Position numbers and translations under genes: made by a program. The notes beneath the pieces are model-generated. The model saw only the letters and a list, made by a program, of their open reading frames with translations. It was not told the DNA's origin and made no database searches. Shown in pieces: positions 18,901 through 29,059 of a stretch of 64,000 nt of DNA. Every line of letters begins with the position of its first letter. Position 1 is the first letter of the stretch. The stretch is from Aquilaria yunnanensis (lineage: Eukaryota; Streptophyta; Magnoliopsida; Malvales; Thymelaeaceae), in contig CM077596.1 in NCBI GenBank assembly GCA_039654915.1, positions 7,750,001 to 7,814,000 of the forward strand, written 5' to 3'.

Positions 18901-19173
18901 TCCGAATATAGTGCCTCCTTCAATGGCTCGCAGTCGCTTTTCTATTGTTTCGAGTTTTTGAGATTCTGCTTCTTCTTTTGGTAATGTCTTCTTCTCTTCC
19001 TGTACAGTGTCTTGTTTCAGGTGAACACTAGCAGACGGTCCTGATTCTTGAAACAGGTTTTCTTGGACTGAGACTCGTTGCGGGGTGAATCCCGGGGGAT
19101 AAGTGGGATCTTGTACTTCTTTGATGGGGACTTGAGTTGCTTTCCCTTTGATTAATTCCATCAATTGTCTCAT
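15928..19173 (-). CDS. Gag-protease polyprotein (element A)
   Basis: 1081 residues from ATG 19173. The capsid-like gag domain occupies about 110-270 (FVKYDGTSDP to the YPYYDKLIG region). A low-complexity NRPN/YPPNRP repeat is at about 325-360. The retropepsin-type aspartic protease has D774 in LIDNGSALNV and a later LLGRPWIH motif. A G-patch-like segment (GLGLGQDL) lies at about 940. Gag forms the particle and protease matures it. An in-frame ATG at 19239 begins a conserved-looking segment whose remnant also survives in B; it is cut off from this ORF by a TAG at 19174-19176. Probably the original gag started at 19239 and the TAG is a lesion. Confidence 0.92.
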   Translation of the reverse strand: MRQLMELIKGKATQVPIKEVQDPTYPPGFTPQRVSVQENLFQESGPSASVHLKQDTVQEEKKTLPKEEAESQKLETIEKRLRAIEGGTIFGSLSVDDLCLVPDVVIPSDFKVPDFVKYDGTSDPITHITLFLRRLQPLTKDEKVWIAIFQESLTKSALQWYLSQGPRNIKTWNDLAQAFIGNYKHVMDLAPDRQTLQNMEKKKPETFKEYAQRWRDLAAQVQPPMTEREMVTLFVQTLKYPYYDKLIGNAATNFSDVVMSGERIEHGIRTGKITESFSDPMKRGGPSRRKDEEIQQIGRGRGIPFVGTVATGPRLSYSANKPNYYPTNRPNDYPPNRPNDYLPNRPNNYPPNRPNQLRPPVPTPPVPAPRPREIFAPIPMTYTELYPKLIESQLIRPIHTRPLEPPYPRWYDPNINCPYHDGTVGHGLENCIALKRIVQQLIESKWLDFSDEPNVTHNPLPPHQAKPVNMMEEYWPMKKTVNDIITPLKHVYSCLVKEGIIIGKSSGNKEVEDEEWCNFHNSKSHSIQECPEFRKSLQSLMDSSQIIVFMSDKEDDVNVIIKEQEVNIMPRPLVIPISKSALKPLRIQVPKPFPYKSDKTVPWNYDYTSNITSTPLEVGGMTRSGRCYSPEQMNKLQQEKNVTDPANGPINTSKEQEMPRAVTDEQATEFLKLIKQSEYSIVEQLNRLPAKISILSLLLSSDAHREALLKVLNKAYVEQDISVNNFDHLVNNITAQNLITFTDDEIPAEGRGHSKALHISIKYKDRIMARVLIDNGSALNVMPLETLHKIGLDPSYLNNSHIVVRAFDGTKRDVVGEIELPIGIGPCLFHITFQVMDICPSYTCLLGRPWIHMAGAIPSSLHQKMKFIIEGKIITVFAEEDILLSRPADAQYVEVNENIPDCSFRSFEIVNAAYVSEYGEEPIPSISKTSRMVAKLMIKGGYSPGLGLGQDLQGITEPLKITTNEGKYGLGFTPTRHDKMKAIAEKREKRIARLTGHPLQERNLDIPEITETFVSGGLIPKNDNEGKLTININKSFESLSIQAIISDSPEEEELVQPCGPRDVLNNWEAIELPVIIESFPK

Positions 19174-19427
19174 CTATTCTGACATACTTTCAATCTTGGA
19201 CTCCATCTCCATGAGACGTCCTTCGGCTTGTTCTGCCATTAATCTTGTTTGGAGTCGAGTTGAATATCGGTGTTGAGGTCCAATTTTACCCTTTTAAAGG
19301 AATATTTATTTTATTAGATTCTATGTGTGTATGATTGATGTGATGGATGCATGCATGAATATTGTAAATACTTGGTGAAAGAAAAACTATAATGGAATTT
19401 CTCAATTACATTCAGCAAAAGGTTTGT

Positions 19428-21122
19428 TTAAAAGAAACGACCCAAAGTACAATACTGCTTTCTGGCCTTAGATATGAACTCCATCATTCTTTGAACATTT
19501 ACTGATGGAGTAGGACAGCTCAGTTCTTCTAACTCCTTGGCTTCTTCGCCCATTAGTTGGGCTTGTTCTGTAACTTTTCTGACTTCTACCAAAAATGTTT
19601 GCAATTGATCTTGAGAAAATCTGTATTGATCTTCCCAGTATCTGACTCTCATCTCTTTTTGATCGGTTTCATCAACCAATTGGGAGATGACTTGTTTTTG
19701 GTATTCAACTTTCTCTTCGAGGAGTTGTGTTTTGTGACCGAGCTGTTGCATGTCAAGGAGCATCCTCTTGTTCTTCTCCTTTTCTTCCTCTAGTTCTTTC
19801 TCCAACTCTCTTTTCGCCAATTTTCTGATGACCTCTTCAGATAGAACTATTCCTTCCTTCCGGTTATTTCTCCATTCATAATAAGCAGTGGGAGAAATAA
19901 TAGGCCCCGACTTCAATATGAAAATTCTTTTCCACGCAACTGAAATACCCATTGCGAGCTTATTTGAATTTGGATCTTCGTGTGAAAATTCCAACTTACT
20001 CAGATTATGCGTCATGGGTATAAATTGCATAGACCCAAATTGTTTTCGTACTTGAGCTGGGGCATAACTTGTTCCTCCCCATATACCTAAGAGAGGAACC
20101 CACGGGCAATTGCCGCAACGGTAGACAACGCGGGTGGAGGTAGACCAGGGGGCTCTCCATTCAATTTGGAATTCGGTGATGTTCTTGAAATAATCAACCC
20201 ATGCTTCCTTGCTGTCGTGATGAATGGTTTCACTTTTCAAAAAGGCTTCGATTGGGATGAAGTCCTTTGAAAAGCGATTTCCAAAATGTTGCTTCTCACA
20301 AGGAAGGTGGCTTTTGATTCAAGTGTTGAGGAGATGTGAACATCCTATGAATTTGCCCCCTCTTTGGCGACAAAAGTTTAATGCCCTGATAGTTTCACAT
20401 AATATTACTGAGGTCGGATTTATTTGAGCATTGCAGATTTGCTCAAATAGTGTAATGATGTCTCCTTCAATGAATCCGACGATTCTTGGGAAGACTACCA
20501 GGCCATATATCGCCAAGGCGAAAAGCTTGCGTCGTTGATTTTTCTGAGGGAGAACGTGACTTAATTGTTTTAAGTCGATCCAACTGATAAATTTTCGAGA
20601 TCCTTTTGTTGCAAACTTGGTTTGAAGACTGGAAGCTGGCATATCCAATAATTTTGCTAGGGCTCGATGAGGCTCCGTTCTTCTATCATGTTGATAAGTC
20701 TCGATTGGATAGTCGGAGGACCAACCCAAGAGGCTGTTGTATTCTTCAATGGTTGGAACCAGATCCATCTTATCGAAAGAAAAGCATCGATAAAATGGAT
20801 CCCAAAATTGTATTAGAGCCCGGACAAGTGATGCATCAACGGTAACCTTTAGTAGGCAAGTGATGTGACCATATTTTGCCGTAAAAGCTTCCCGATCAGT
20901 AGAATTCCAACTATTCCAGACTTGCAATAATTCCGTGGTGTCGTTCTGATTTATCCGGACCGATACCTGGTCCTTAAGCTGTACGTGAGAATGGGATGTC
21001 AGAGCATCTCCGTGAAGCTTTTGAGCCGTTTCGGAATATTCCATAGCTTCAGGCTGAGTTTCGATTACCGTGTCATTCCATGATCCAGTAACAGCCGTGG
21101 GAAGATAATCGAGAATATCCAT
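19428..21122 (-). pseudogene. ORF1 upstream of gag (DUF7745-like), broken by one stop
   Basis: Two open stretches, 20319-21122 (267 aa) and 19428-20240 (about 270 aa), are in the same frame and separated by a TGA at 20319-20321 with open sequence after it, so they are one ORF of about 564 codons with a single stop. The N-terminal half resembles the plant domain DUF7745 found in ORF1 of Ogre elements; the second half ends in a long coiled coil rich in E and K (KRELEKELEEEKEKNKR). Function of this protein is unknown in the family. Its position between leader and gag is the standard Ogre ORF1 position. Confidence 0.82.
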
Positions 21123-21726
21123 GATAATAGTTCTTTCACCAAATACTTATCTTTAATGATGAAATGTATATGCCGGAAAAATAAGGAAAAATAGAGTTAG
21201 TAAAAAAAAATAACACATAGGATCATACAAACATATAGATAAAACAAAACCTATGGAAATGGGAACCGAGGTATGGGAAATTCTTAATGGCTGGTTCTAA
21301 GGTGGAGTAAGGAATTCTACATGCAGAAGGTGGTTTATCAAAAAGGCAAAGGATAGTTCCCGAATCCCGTCACTGAATCATAGTGACGGCCCGATTCCTT
21401 ACCCTCTAGGGTTTATGTAAGGAATGGATTAATTCGAGTCGTAGCTTTTCGTGGGCCCATGCAGAGACTAACCGTCTCAGAAGGCAATACACTACTTTGC
21501 TACTTTGAAACCGGTGAAGGCTTGGAGACCGTGGCTCACAAGGACAACAACACCAATTCCGCTTAGAAAGAATCGTGTTTGATTTAAGGAAGCTCGGATA
21601 TAGAGCTTCATTTTGTGAATGCATTATGCATGTTTACTTAAGTAAATATAATATATAAATCCACATAATAGAAAAGCAAAGTAAATAAAAACAAATCAAC
21701 TTTAGGCTCGACTCACTAACGTCGAC
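21123..21726 (-). promoter_or_regulatory. Element leader with conserved hairpins (possible packaging region)
   Basis: The untranslated leader between primer site and ORF1. At about 21367-21420 there are two strong inverted repeats: CCGTCACT/AGTGACGG, and ATTCCTTAC/GTAAGGAAT. The segment 21290-21726 is retained at high similarity in B (about 56730-57158), where gag, ORF1 and pol are deleted. Retention suggests a cis role in packaging or reverse transcription. Confidence 0.55.
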
Positions 21727-21744
21727 TCCCCAGCGGAGTCGCCA
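21727..21744 (-). promoter_or_regulatory. Primer-binding site of element A
   Basis: Minus strand TGGCGACTCCGCTGGGGA, three bases from the LTR end. It starts with TGG, complementary to a tRNA CCA end. Ogre elements are known to use a tRNA-Arg primer, and from memory this sequence fits; matching to the plant tRNA set would confirm. B has TGGCGACTCCACTGGGGA at 57159-57176. Confidence 0.85.
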
Positions 21745-21747
21745 AGC

Positions 21748-24586
21748 TGTGGCAACGTCGGGTTTTCTGGAGTCGCCACCAATCGGTTTCACCTAGGTCG
21801 ATTGGTCACCTTAAAATTGGTCTGCGAGAGTTCGGGGATCGGGAGTACGGTTACGTTAAAACAACTTTGTTAAAACGCCCAAAAATTGGCACCTTGGTTG
21901 ATTTTAATTTTGTTTTGCTTTGCTTTTAAATAATTCTCAGTTAATTTTCAAAAATTAGAAATTTTAACTGGATTAGTCGAAATGTGGATTTTTAAATTAA
22001 TTAATTTGTATGAAATTTTATACTTCCGAACCATGGACTCTGCCGAGTCATTTGGACACGGAAGATTTGATTCCGAACCATGGACTCTGCCGAGTCATTT
22101 GGACACGGAATTTGGTGAAATTTTAAATAATTTAATCCATATTGTAAACATGGATTTTTATCTTTGTATTTATTTAATTTATTTATTTTAAAAAGTTTGA
22201 TATTTTCCAAACCGTAGATCCTGCCGGATCATCCGGATATGGAAATCGATTTATCGTAATTATTTAATTCTTATTATTATGAAATTAATTTTTAAATGGT
22301 AATTCTTTTTATTTATGAATGATTTTTAATACTAACTAAAAATTTATCTTTATATTTTTACTTCTTTTTTTACTTTCTTTCTTTTTCTTCTTTTTTACTT
22401 ATTTTTACTTTTTTTTTTTTTTTTTTTAAATTTCTTTTAATTTCTTTTCTTTTCTTTCTTTTTTTATTCTTTTCTTTCTTTCTTTCTTTCTTTTCTTTTT
22501 CTTTTTCTTTCTTTTATCTTTCTTTTCTTTTTCTTATCTTTCCTTTCTTTTCTTTATCTTATCTTTCTTTTATTTTTCTTATCTTTCTTTTTTTTTCTTG
22601 TTTACTTTTTTTGTTTTCTTGTTTAATGAAAGATATTTATTATTTTAAAGGATTACTCAATTTATAAAAGAATTAAAAAAATTAATAATTAATTTTTATT
22701 TAATAAGAAGTTAATTTAAAAGAGTTTAAAAATAAAAATTTTGATCATGGTACGGGGCGTTGTTACTCAGCCAGACCCTCTTCACCAGGTGAAGCAGCTC
22801 AAAAGCGGGCACGAGACAGTTTCCAGCCAATATACCATGAACTAAAAATTTTTATTATTTTTTTTTTATTATTTTTTATTATTTTTTTATTATTTTTTTA
22901 TTATTTTTTTTTATTAAGAGAACCAAAAATTTTAAACAAAAGAAGAAAAGTTTTGATATTTATTTAATTTATTTTGGAATAAAAGATTATTTAACCGAAA
23001 ACTTATATGTATTTTAAAACAAAAGTCTTGATATTTTTATTTTTATATTCTTCTTTGTCTGATGAAAGATTTTTTTTTTTTAATTTTAATTTATATTTCT
23101 GAAAATATATCTAATCAATAAGTCAAAAATATTTAAGAGAAAATTCAATTATTTTGTTTTATTTTGTATTATTTTGAAATTATTTGATTAAGATTTTTAT
23201 AAAAAGAAACAAAAAGTTATATAATTTAATAAGTAAAATATTACTGAATAAAATATTAACCCAAAATTTTTACGCTTTTTATTCTTTTTATTAATAAAGA
23301 AAACTAAAAAAATTATATATTAATAGATAATTAATATATTAGTCTAAAGTTTTTTTTTATTTTTTATAAAGAAAAAATTTATTTTATATATTTTATTTAA
23401 AAATATTTCCGAGCCATGAATCCTGGCGGATCATTTGGTCATGGAGTTTTAATTTTTTTTTTATTTCATTAATTATTAATTTTAAAGATGTATTAAAAGA
23501 ATGATTTTATGTTTATTTATTTATTTATTTTATTTTTGAATTATTTCATTATGTTTGTTTATTAAAAGGAATAAAAACTTTGTTTCAAAATAAAAAAAAG
23601 TAATTTTTATTAGCATTTAGAAAATTATTCACGTAAAATTCCTTTTTTTATCTTTTAATCATAAAAAAAATTCAATTAATAAAGTGGGGCTTTTTGGCCA
23701 TCCACTTTAATAAAACAATAATAATAAAAGTTAGCACAATTAATATAGTTAGATTAGTTGGATTAGTTAGTTAATAACAATAAAAAGGTTAGTAAAAGTT
23801 AGATTAAATTAATTAACAACAATAATAAAAATTAGCCAAGTTTAATTAAATTAATTGTTAACAACAATAATAAAAAGTTAGTCAAGTTAATTAAATTAAT
23901 TAATTAACAACAATAATAAAATTTAGCCAAATTAATTAATTGTTAATTAACCAAGTTGATTAAATTAATTAACAATAATAAAAGTTAGTAATAATGCAAA
24001 AATTAAAAGGTTAGTAACAATAATAATGTTAAAAGTTAGTTGTTAGTAAGTTAGTTAACAAGTTAATAATAACAAAAAAAAAAAGAAAGGTTAGTAACAA
24101 TAACAATAATAAACAAATAAATACACAAGTAAAAAAAAATAAAGTTAGTAATTAATTCTGAAAAAAAAAAACAAAATAAAAAGATTAGTGACCAAAATGA
24201 AAAGAATTGAAAAGATGAAGTATTAAAGTAGAATTTTACCTAAAAGTTGAAATTTTTGAATTTTGCTGGGTACAGGCGCGACGCGAGCGCGAGGGGGGAA
24301 AGGGGCTGGCGGCCGGCGGCGGCTGGGCCAGGGGCAGGGGGGGACGGCGGGGGTGGCGCGGCGGCACGGGCACGGGACGGCGAGCGACGGCACGGCGGAG
24401 ACAGCGGCCGGCGAGGGGCGGAGGTCCGAGGAGAAAGAAGGAAAAGGAGGGAAAAGAAAAGGGGACGCGGCGGCGGGCCGGCGGGGCGACGGCGGCACGG
24501 GCACGGCGGAGGCGGGACGGCGGGGCGACGGCGGGGCGACGGCGGCACGGGCACGGCGGAGGCGGCGACGGTGAGGAGAGAGGCAC

Positions 24587-24622
<36 letters not shown>

Positions 24623-25304
24623 ACAGCAGTGAAAAAAAATTTTGGCTTTCTGGGGAAGAAGGGAAGAGGGCTGGGGCTAAGGGCTGTAATTTTCTCTTTT
24701 TTTTGAAACGGAGCTCTAAGTTTTTTTGCTATTTTTTTCTGTGTTCAGCACAAAATTTGGGGGGCTATTTATAGAGGAAGTTTAGCTGAACTGTTGATGG
24801 ATAAATTAATAAAAAATTTCAAACTTATCTCTTAAATTGGTAAAATGACAATTTTAGTCCTTTACGTCTCTCAGCCTCTGGATAAGTTCCTGAAGCTTCT
24901 GATTTTGACAATTTTGTCGTTTTCTGTCAATTTGAGCCAAAAACGTCGGCAGGCTCAAAATTTTATGTGACAAACTGCCAAATGCTCCTGGAACTTTCAG
25001 AATTTGTCAATTTTGCCTGAAACTTCTTAATTTTGTCATTTTTACCTCAAACTTTTAAATTTTGTCATTTTTATGGAGTTTTCTTTTTTTCTTTCAAACA
25101 TACACATATACACACATATATCAAATCTTCACAAAACAAAACAAAAAAAAAATATATATATATATATTTTAAACTAATTAAAAAAAAAATTTAGTAATAA
25201 TAATAACAATAATAATAATAATAATACATTTTTTTTATTTAATTTTTTTTTATTTAATTTTTTTTAAAATTATTTTAATGGCCGGACGAAATTGGGTGTC
25301 AACA
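21748..25304 (-). repeat. 5' LTR of element A
   Basis: 3,557 bp, near identical to the 3' LTR. It carries the TATA box at 24766-24773, the GC island at about 24270-24590, the hairpin family at 22023-22243 and the pyrimidine tract. About 16 substitutions plus run-length changes separate it from the 3' LTR by eye. Confidence 0.93.
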
Positions 25305-25309
25305 ATTGC
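25305..25309. repeat. Right target-site duplication of element A (ATTGC)
   Basis: Exact copy of 1481-1485, immediately after the LTR end. Confidence 0.93.
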
Positions 25310-27008
25310 TGATATAGCATCTTGCAAGTTCATTAACTAAAACTGTGGATTTATCTAATCATCATTTAAGTGTACTTGAATAATCTGTGAATTTGGCTTG
25401 GATGTGTTACCCTCGTAGTATTTCAATATGTGTTAGAACATGTGTATGAAATGATGATCACAATCGTATGTATATCAGGTAATGATGATCTTTACACAGT
25501 AGGACAAGATCATATTATTAGTGAAATGTTTTTTGTACCTCGAGGGAAAATGTGTAAATTTTCTCTACCATTAAAGTCTTCTTAAGGTCTTTGGCTATCA
25601 AGCTCCATAGTTAAGCTATAAAGAGCTTTAGACCCCTGCCAGGTTTAGATAAAACCTCTCATGCTCAATAAACTTTTTTAGTGCATGATATGCTTGAAAA
25701 GCAATTCATAACACCATCATGCTTGCACACTCAGTTCACAAAATTCCTATCTTCAAGAGGTTCATATCAATGTATAATGATATCAATTTTATGCTCAGCC
25801 TATACTTTTTATGAACATATCCATTAGAATCTTTATGTTCGTAAATGCATCCACAAAAGCATATATTTTTCATACAAATATGTATGCAGTAACATATTTG
25901 GTACCTTGAGGGAAAATTGATAATTTTCCCATATATCATGGTGCTCATTGGCACTTGCACCCATTATTTTGACATCCTTTTTCTTTTTCTTTGTTGGTCT
26001 GATACATTCATACAACAACTTTATCTATTTCCCTTGCACTTGTAGCATGTTAGCGTACAAAACCAACGGGAAAGCAAACCAAGCCATCACGTGGCTTCTT
26101 TTTTTCTTTTTTTTTTCGTTCAAGCCATTATTATGTGGCTTTCCTAGGGGCAATTAATTTTCATTTAATCCAATTAAATAGATTGTATTATTCACGGGTC
26201 AAATCCAGGTTAAGACAACCCGTGAATAAGGTAGGAAAATGGGCATGAGCCTTGGTCTTATTTACATCCCATTGCCACTGGTTACTGGTGCTTAGAGATT
26301 CTTTTTTCTTTCTCACTCGAAAAAAGCTTCTCGAACAATCCCTCATAGGGAGCTTCTCGTGGTGGTAAATTTGGGCATCCATCATAACTTTGAACTTGCC
26401 ATTATCCCTTGGCCTTAAATTCGGTTACATCCTACCAGATCCACTTCTCCCAAGCTTTATCAACAAGATTGACCTCATATTAGAAAAATAGGACTTGGCG
26501 TCAGAACAAACCAACTTCAAATCAGAAAAAAATGATTTTTTATCATTTCCATAGGCAAAGGAATCATTTTTCAGGTAGAAGCTTGACTAACAAGGGCCAT
26601 TGGCGATGTTGATAGCAGACCAAATGTGATGGGCACGACGATTGGCTAATCGGGAGCTTTTCTAAAAAGTTAGGCCGGCAGCAAAGTGGGCAATGGACCT
26701 ACAAACTAAGGGAGGTGGCCATTTTTTTTATGTGAAGCAGATGGGGAGGTGCCTTCAACAGTAAAGTAAGAGAAATGGAAGAGAATTGATGTTTTCTGCC
26801 TAAAAAGCATGATATGGCATATTTTATAATTTGTGTGAGGTTCCACTGCCTTTTTTACCTACCCACCCATGTGCCCCTTTGACCATTCAAAACCAATTGC
26901 CTCATTAATCTATTTAATGGTAGATGAGCCCACCCTACTCTTTTCTGTTTCTGATTTGCCTGACTCCCTCGCCCATATGAAAACGTACTGACCATTTCCA
27001 CTTTTTCT
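25310..27008. other. Intergenic DNA right of element A
   Basis: No gene recognised. AT-rich single-copy-looking sequence. A short motif with TACCT[CT]GAGGGAAAAT occurs near 25536 and 25902. Scattered short frames show no conserved motif. Confidence 0.45.
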
Positions 27009-27539
27009 CATTGTAGTGGTGGAATTTGGTAATTTTATACTTATCTATTTATTTATTATTTATTAAAAAAATTTACTAACCATTTGATTGTTTCAAGTTA
27101 AACGATGTTAGATTTAAAATTTTGTGCAAAAATTTTAGTCCAACATCGTAAAGGGATGATTTTCAGGGAGTTCTAGGTTGGTAGGCTTGGAGCAAGGCCT
27201 GTTAGTTTTCCAACCAACCTAGTTAACTCAGAAGCCCAAAAAAATAACCTTTATTTTGAAATTTAGAAGGAAATTATAAGAGGTGAAAAGAATGATGAGA
27301 TGCGTCATCTGAGTAGTGCGGCAGTGTTAAAGAGGTGAAGTTGATGGCCTAGGGTGTGAAGGCACCCGGAGTAAGGCAATCAGTAACAATCTTTAGTGGC
27401 CAAAGAAAAACACGCATTTCACAGTATTTCCAAAGGTCAGTATTTCCAGAAGTTAAAATAACACTTCTAATGGTCTTGAAAAGGGTGGCGTATCTAGTAG
27501 GCCTGTGGAAGATGCTGGTGAGCTTATGAATGGATCATA

Positions 27540-28200
27540 ATCACCTCTTTAGGTTACCTTTAAGGTGAACCAGTCATACTTAGTACCTTCAAGGTGACCC
27601 GGCCACCTGTTTATGTTACCTCCAAGATGACCTGGTCACAATTTGGGTACCTAAAAGTTGATCGGGTGACCTTTTTAAGTGATCTTTAAGGTGACCCGGT
27701 TACACTTTAGGTATGGTCAAGATGATCTGATTGCCCTTTTATGCTACCTTTAATGTGACCCAGTCACCTTTTAGGCACCTCAAAGGTGACCTGGTTACTT
27801 TTAAAGTGACCTGTTCACATTTTAGGTATGTATAAGGTGACTGAGTTTCCTTCTTAGGTTACCTTTGAGGTAATCCGGTTACATTTTAGGTACCTTCAAA
27901 ATGACTCGGTCTCCTTTTTAGATTAGCTTCATGGTGACCTAGTCACACTATAGGTGTCTAAAAGGTGACCAGGTCACTTTTTTATGTTACCTTTAAGGTG
28001 ATCCAATCACCTTTCTAGGTACCTTAAAGGTAACCTAGTTACTTTAAAGGTGACCTAGTCACGCTTGAGGTACGTAAAAAGGTGATCGGATAACCTTTTT
28101 AGGTTACTTTTAAGGTGACTTAGTCACACTTTAGGTTCTTTCAACATAACTCAGTTACATTTTTTTGTGATTTTCAAGGTGACCTAGTCACATTTATGGA
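27540..28200. repeat. Degenerate palindromic AAGGTGACC repeats, left array
   Basis: Many diverged units of about 25-60 bp built on AGGTTACCTT[TC]AAGGTGACC and GTCACCTTTTAGGTACCT. The core is self-complementary. A second array of the same unit is at 31765-32430, at the inner side of the opposite inverted arm. Confidence 0.75.
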
Positions 28201-28640
28201 TTTGGGTTTGAGTTTAGTTAGGATTTAGGGTTATGGTTCAAGGTTAGGGTTAGATTTAGGAGTTTAAGGGTTAGGGTATGAGGGTTAAATTAGGGTTTTG
28301 GGTATTTATAATTAATTTAAGGTTAGGTTTAAGTTGTAAGTTTAGGTTTTAGGGTTAAGGTTTAAGGTTGGGGTTTAAAGATTTAGGTTTAAGGTTTAAT
28401 ATTAGGTTTAGGGTTTAAGGTCAAGGTCAAGGTCAAGGTTTTGAGTTATGGTATGGGGTTTAGGGTTTAAGATTAGGGTATAAGGTTAAGGGTTTGGGTA
28501 TAAGGTTTAGGATTAGGGGTCTAAGGCTTAATATAGGATTTAAGATTTACTTTAGGGTTACAACTAGTGCTCAATTTATGGTATAGTGTCATTTTAAGGT
28601 TATGTTTAGGGTTTAAGTTTACTTTTTTTTACATAATATT
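28200..28640 (+). repeat. Degenerate telomere-like repeats (TTTAGGG variants)
   Basis: Dense TTAGGGTTTAGGG-like and TTTAAGGTT variants on the plus strand. A weaker set in the opposite orientation (AACCCTAAA and TAAACCC) is at about 28890-29060. Both are too degenerate for a functional telomere. They lie in the central part of the inverted-arm block. Confidence 0.6.
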
Positions 28641-29059
28641 AAGTTTCGTTGTCAAGTAAGGTAATTATAAATGTTTAACAACTGAATTCATAATTTTATT
28701 AATATTTTTATAGAAAATTACAAGTGAAACAAAAAAAAACCCAAATCTAAGTTACCCAAACCTGAAATATCCAAACCGAAAATAAATTGACCTTGAACTA
28801 ACTTGAACCCAAAATAACCTGAACTTGAATTACCCTAAACCTGAAATGACCCAAATTTGAGACTGACCTAAATTAGACCCAAAATGGCTTGATGACTAAA
28901 CCCGTACCCGATTTTAACATAAACCCCATACGTAATCCTAGTTTTTACTGTAAACCCTAAATTAAAACTCTAACTATAAACATAAACCCAAAATCATAAA
29001 ACCCTAAATGGCTAATCTTAACCATAAACCCTTAATCCTGACCCTAAACTCCTAAACCA

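Larger units (their letters stand above)
1486..25304 (-). mobile_element. Complete Tat/Ogre-type Ty3/gypsy LTR retrotransposon with cargo genes (element A)
   Basis: This 23,819-bp element has near-identical LTRs of 3,560 and 3,557 bp starting TG and ending CA, a 5-bp target duplication, a primer-binding site next to the right LTR and a polypurine tract next to the left LTR. It therefore reads right to left. The gene order on the minus strand is ORF1, gag-protease, intron, RT-RNaseH-archaeal RNaseH, integrase. An extra ORF before gag, an intron between protease and RT, a doubled RNase H and very long LTRs are the known hallmarks of the Ogre branch of Tat. Downstream of integrase it carries four zinc-finger genes and a LOG gene that are not part of normal retrotransposons. 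The LTRs differ at about 16 positions by eye, so insertion is recent. Three in-frame stops in ORF1, gag and pol mean this copy is probably not autonomous now. Confidence 0.95.
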
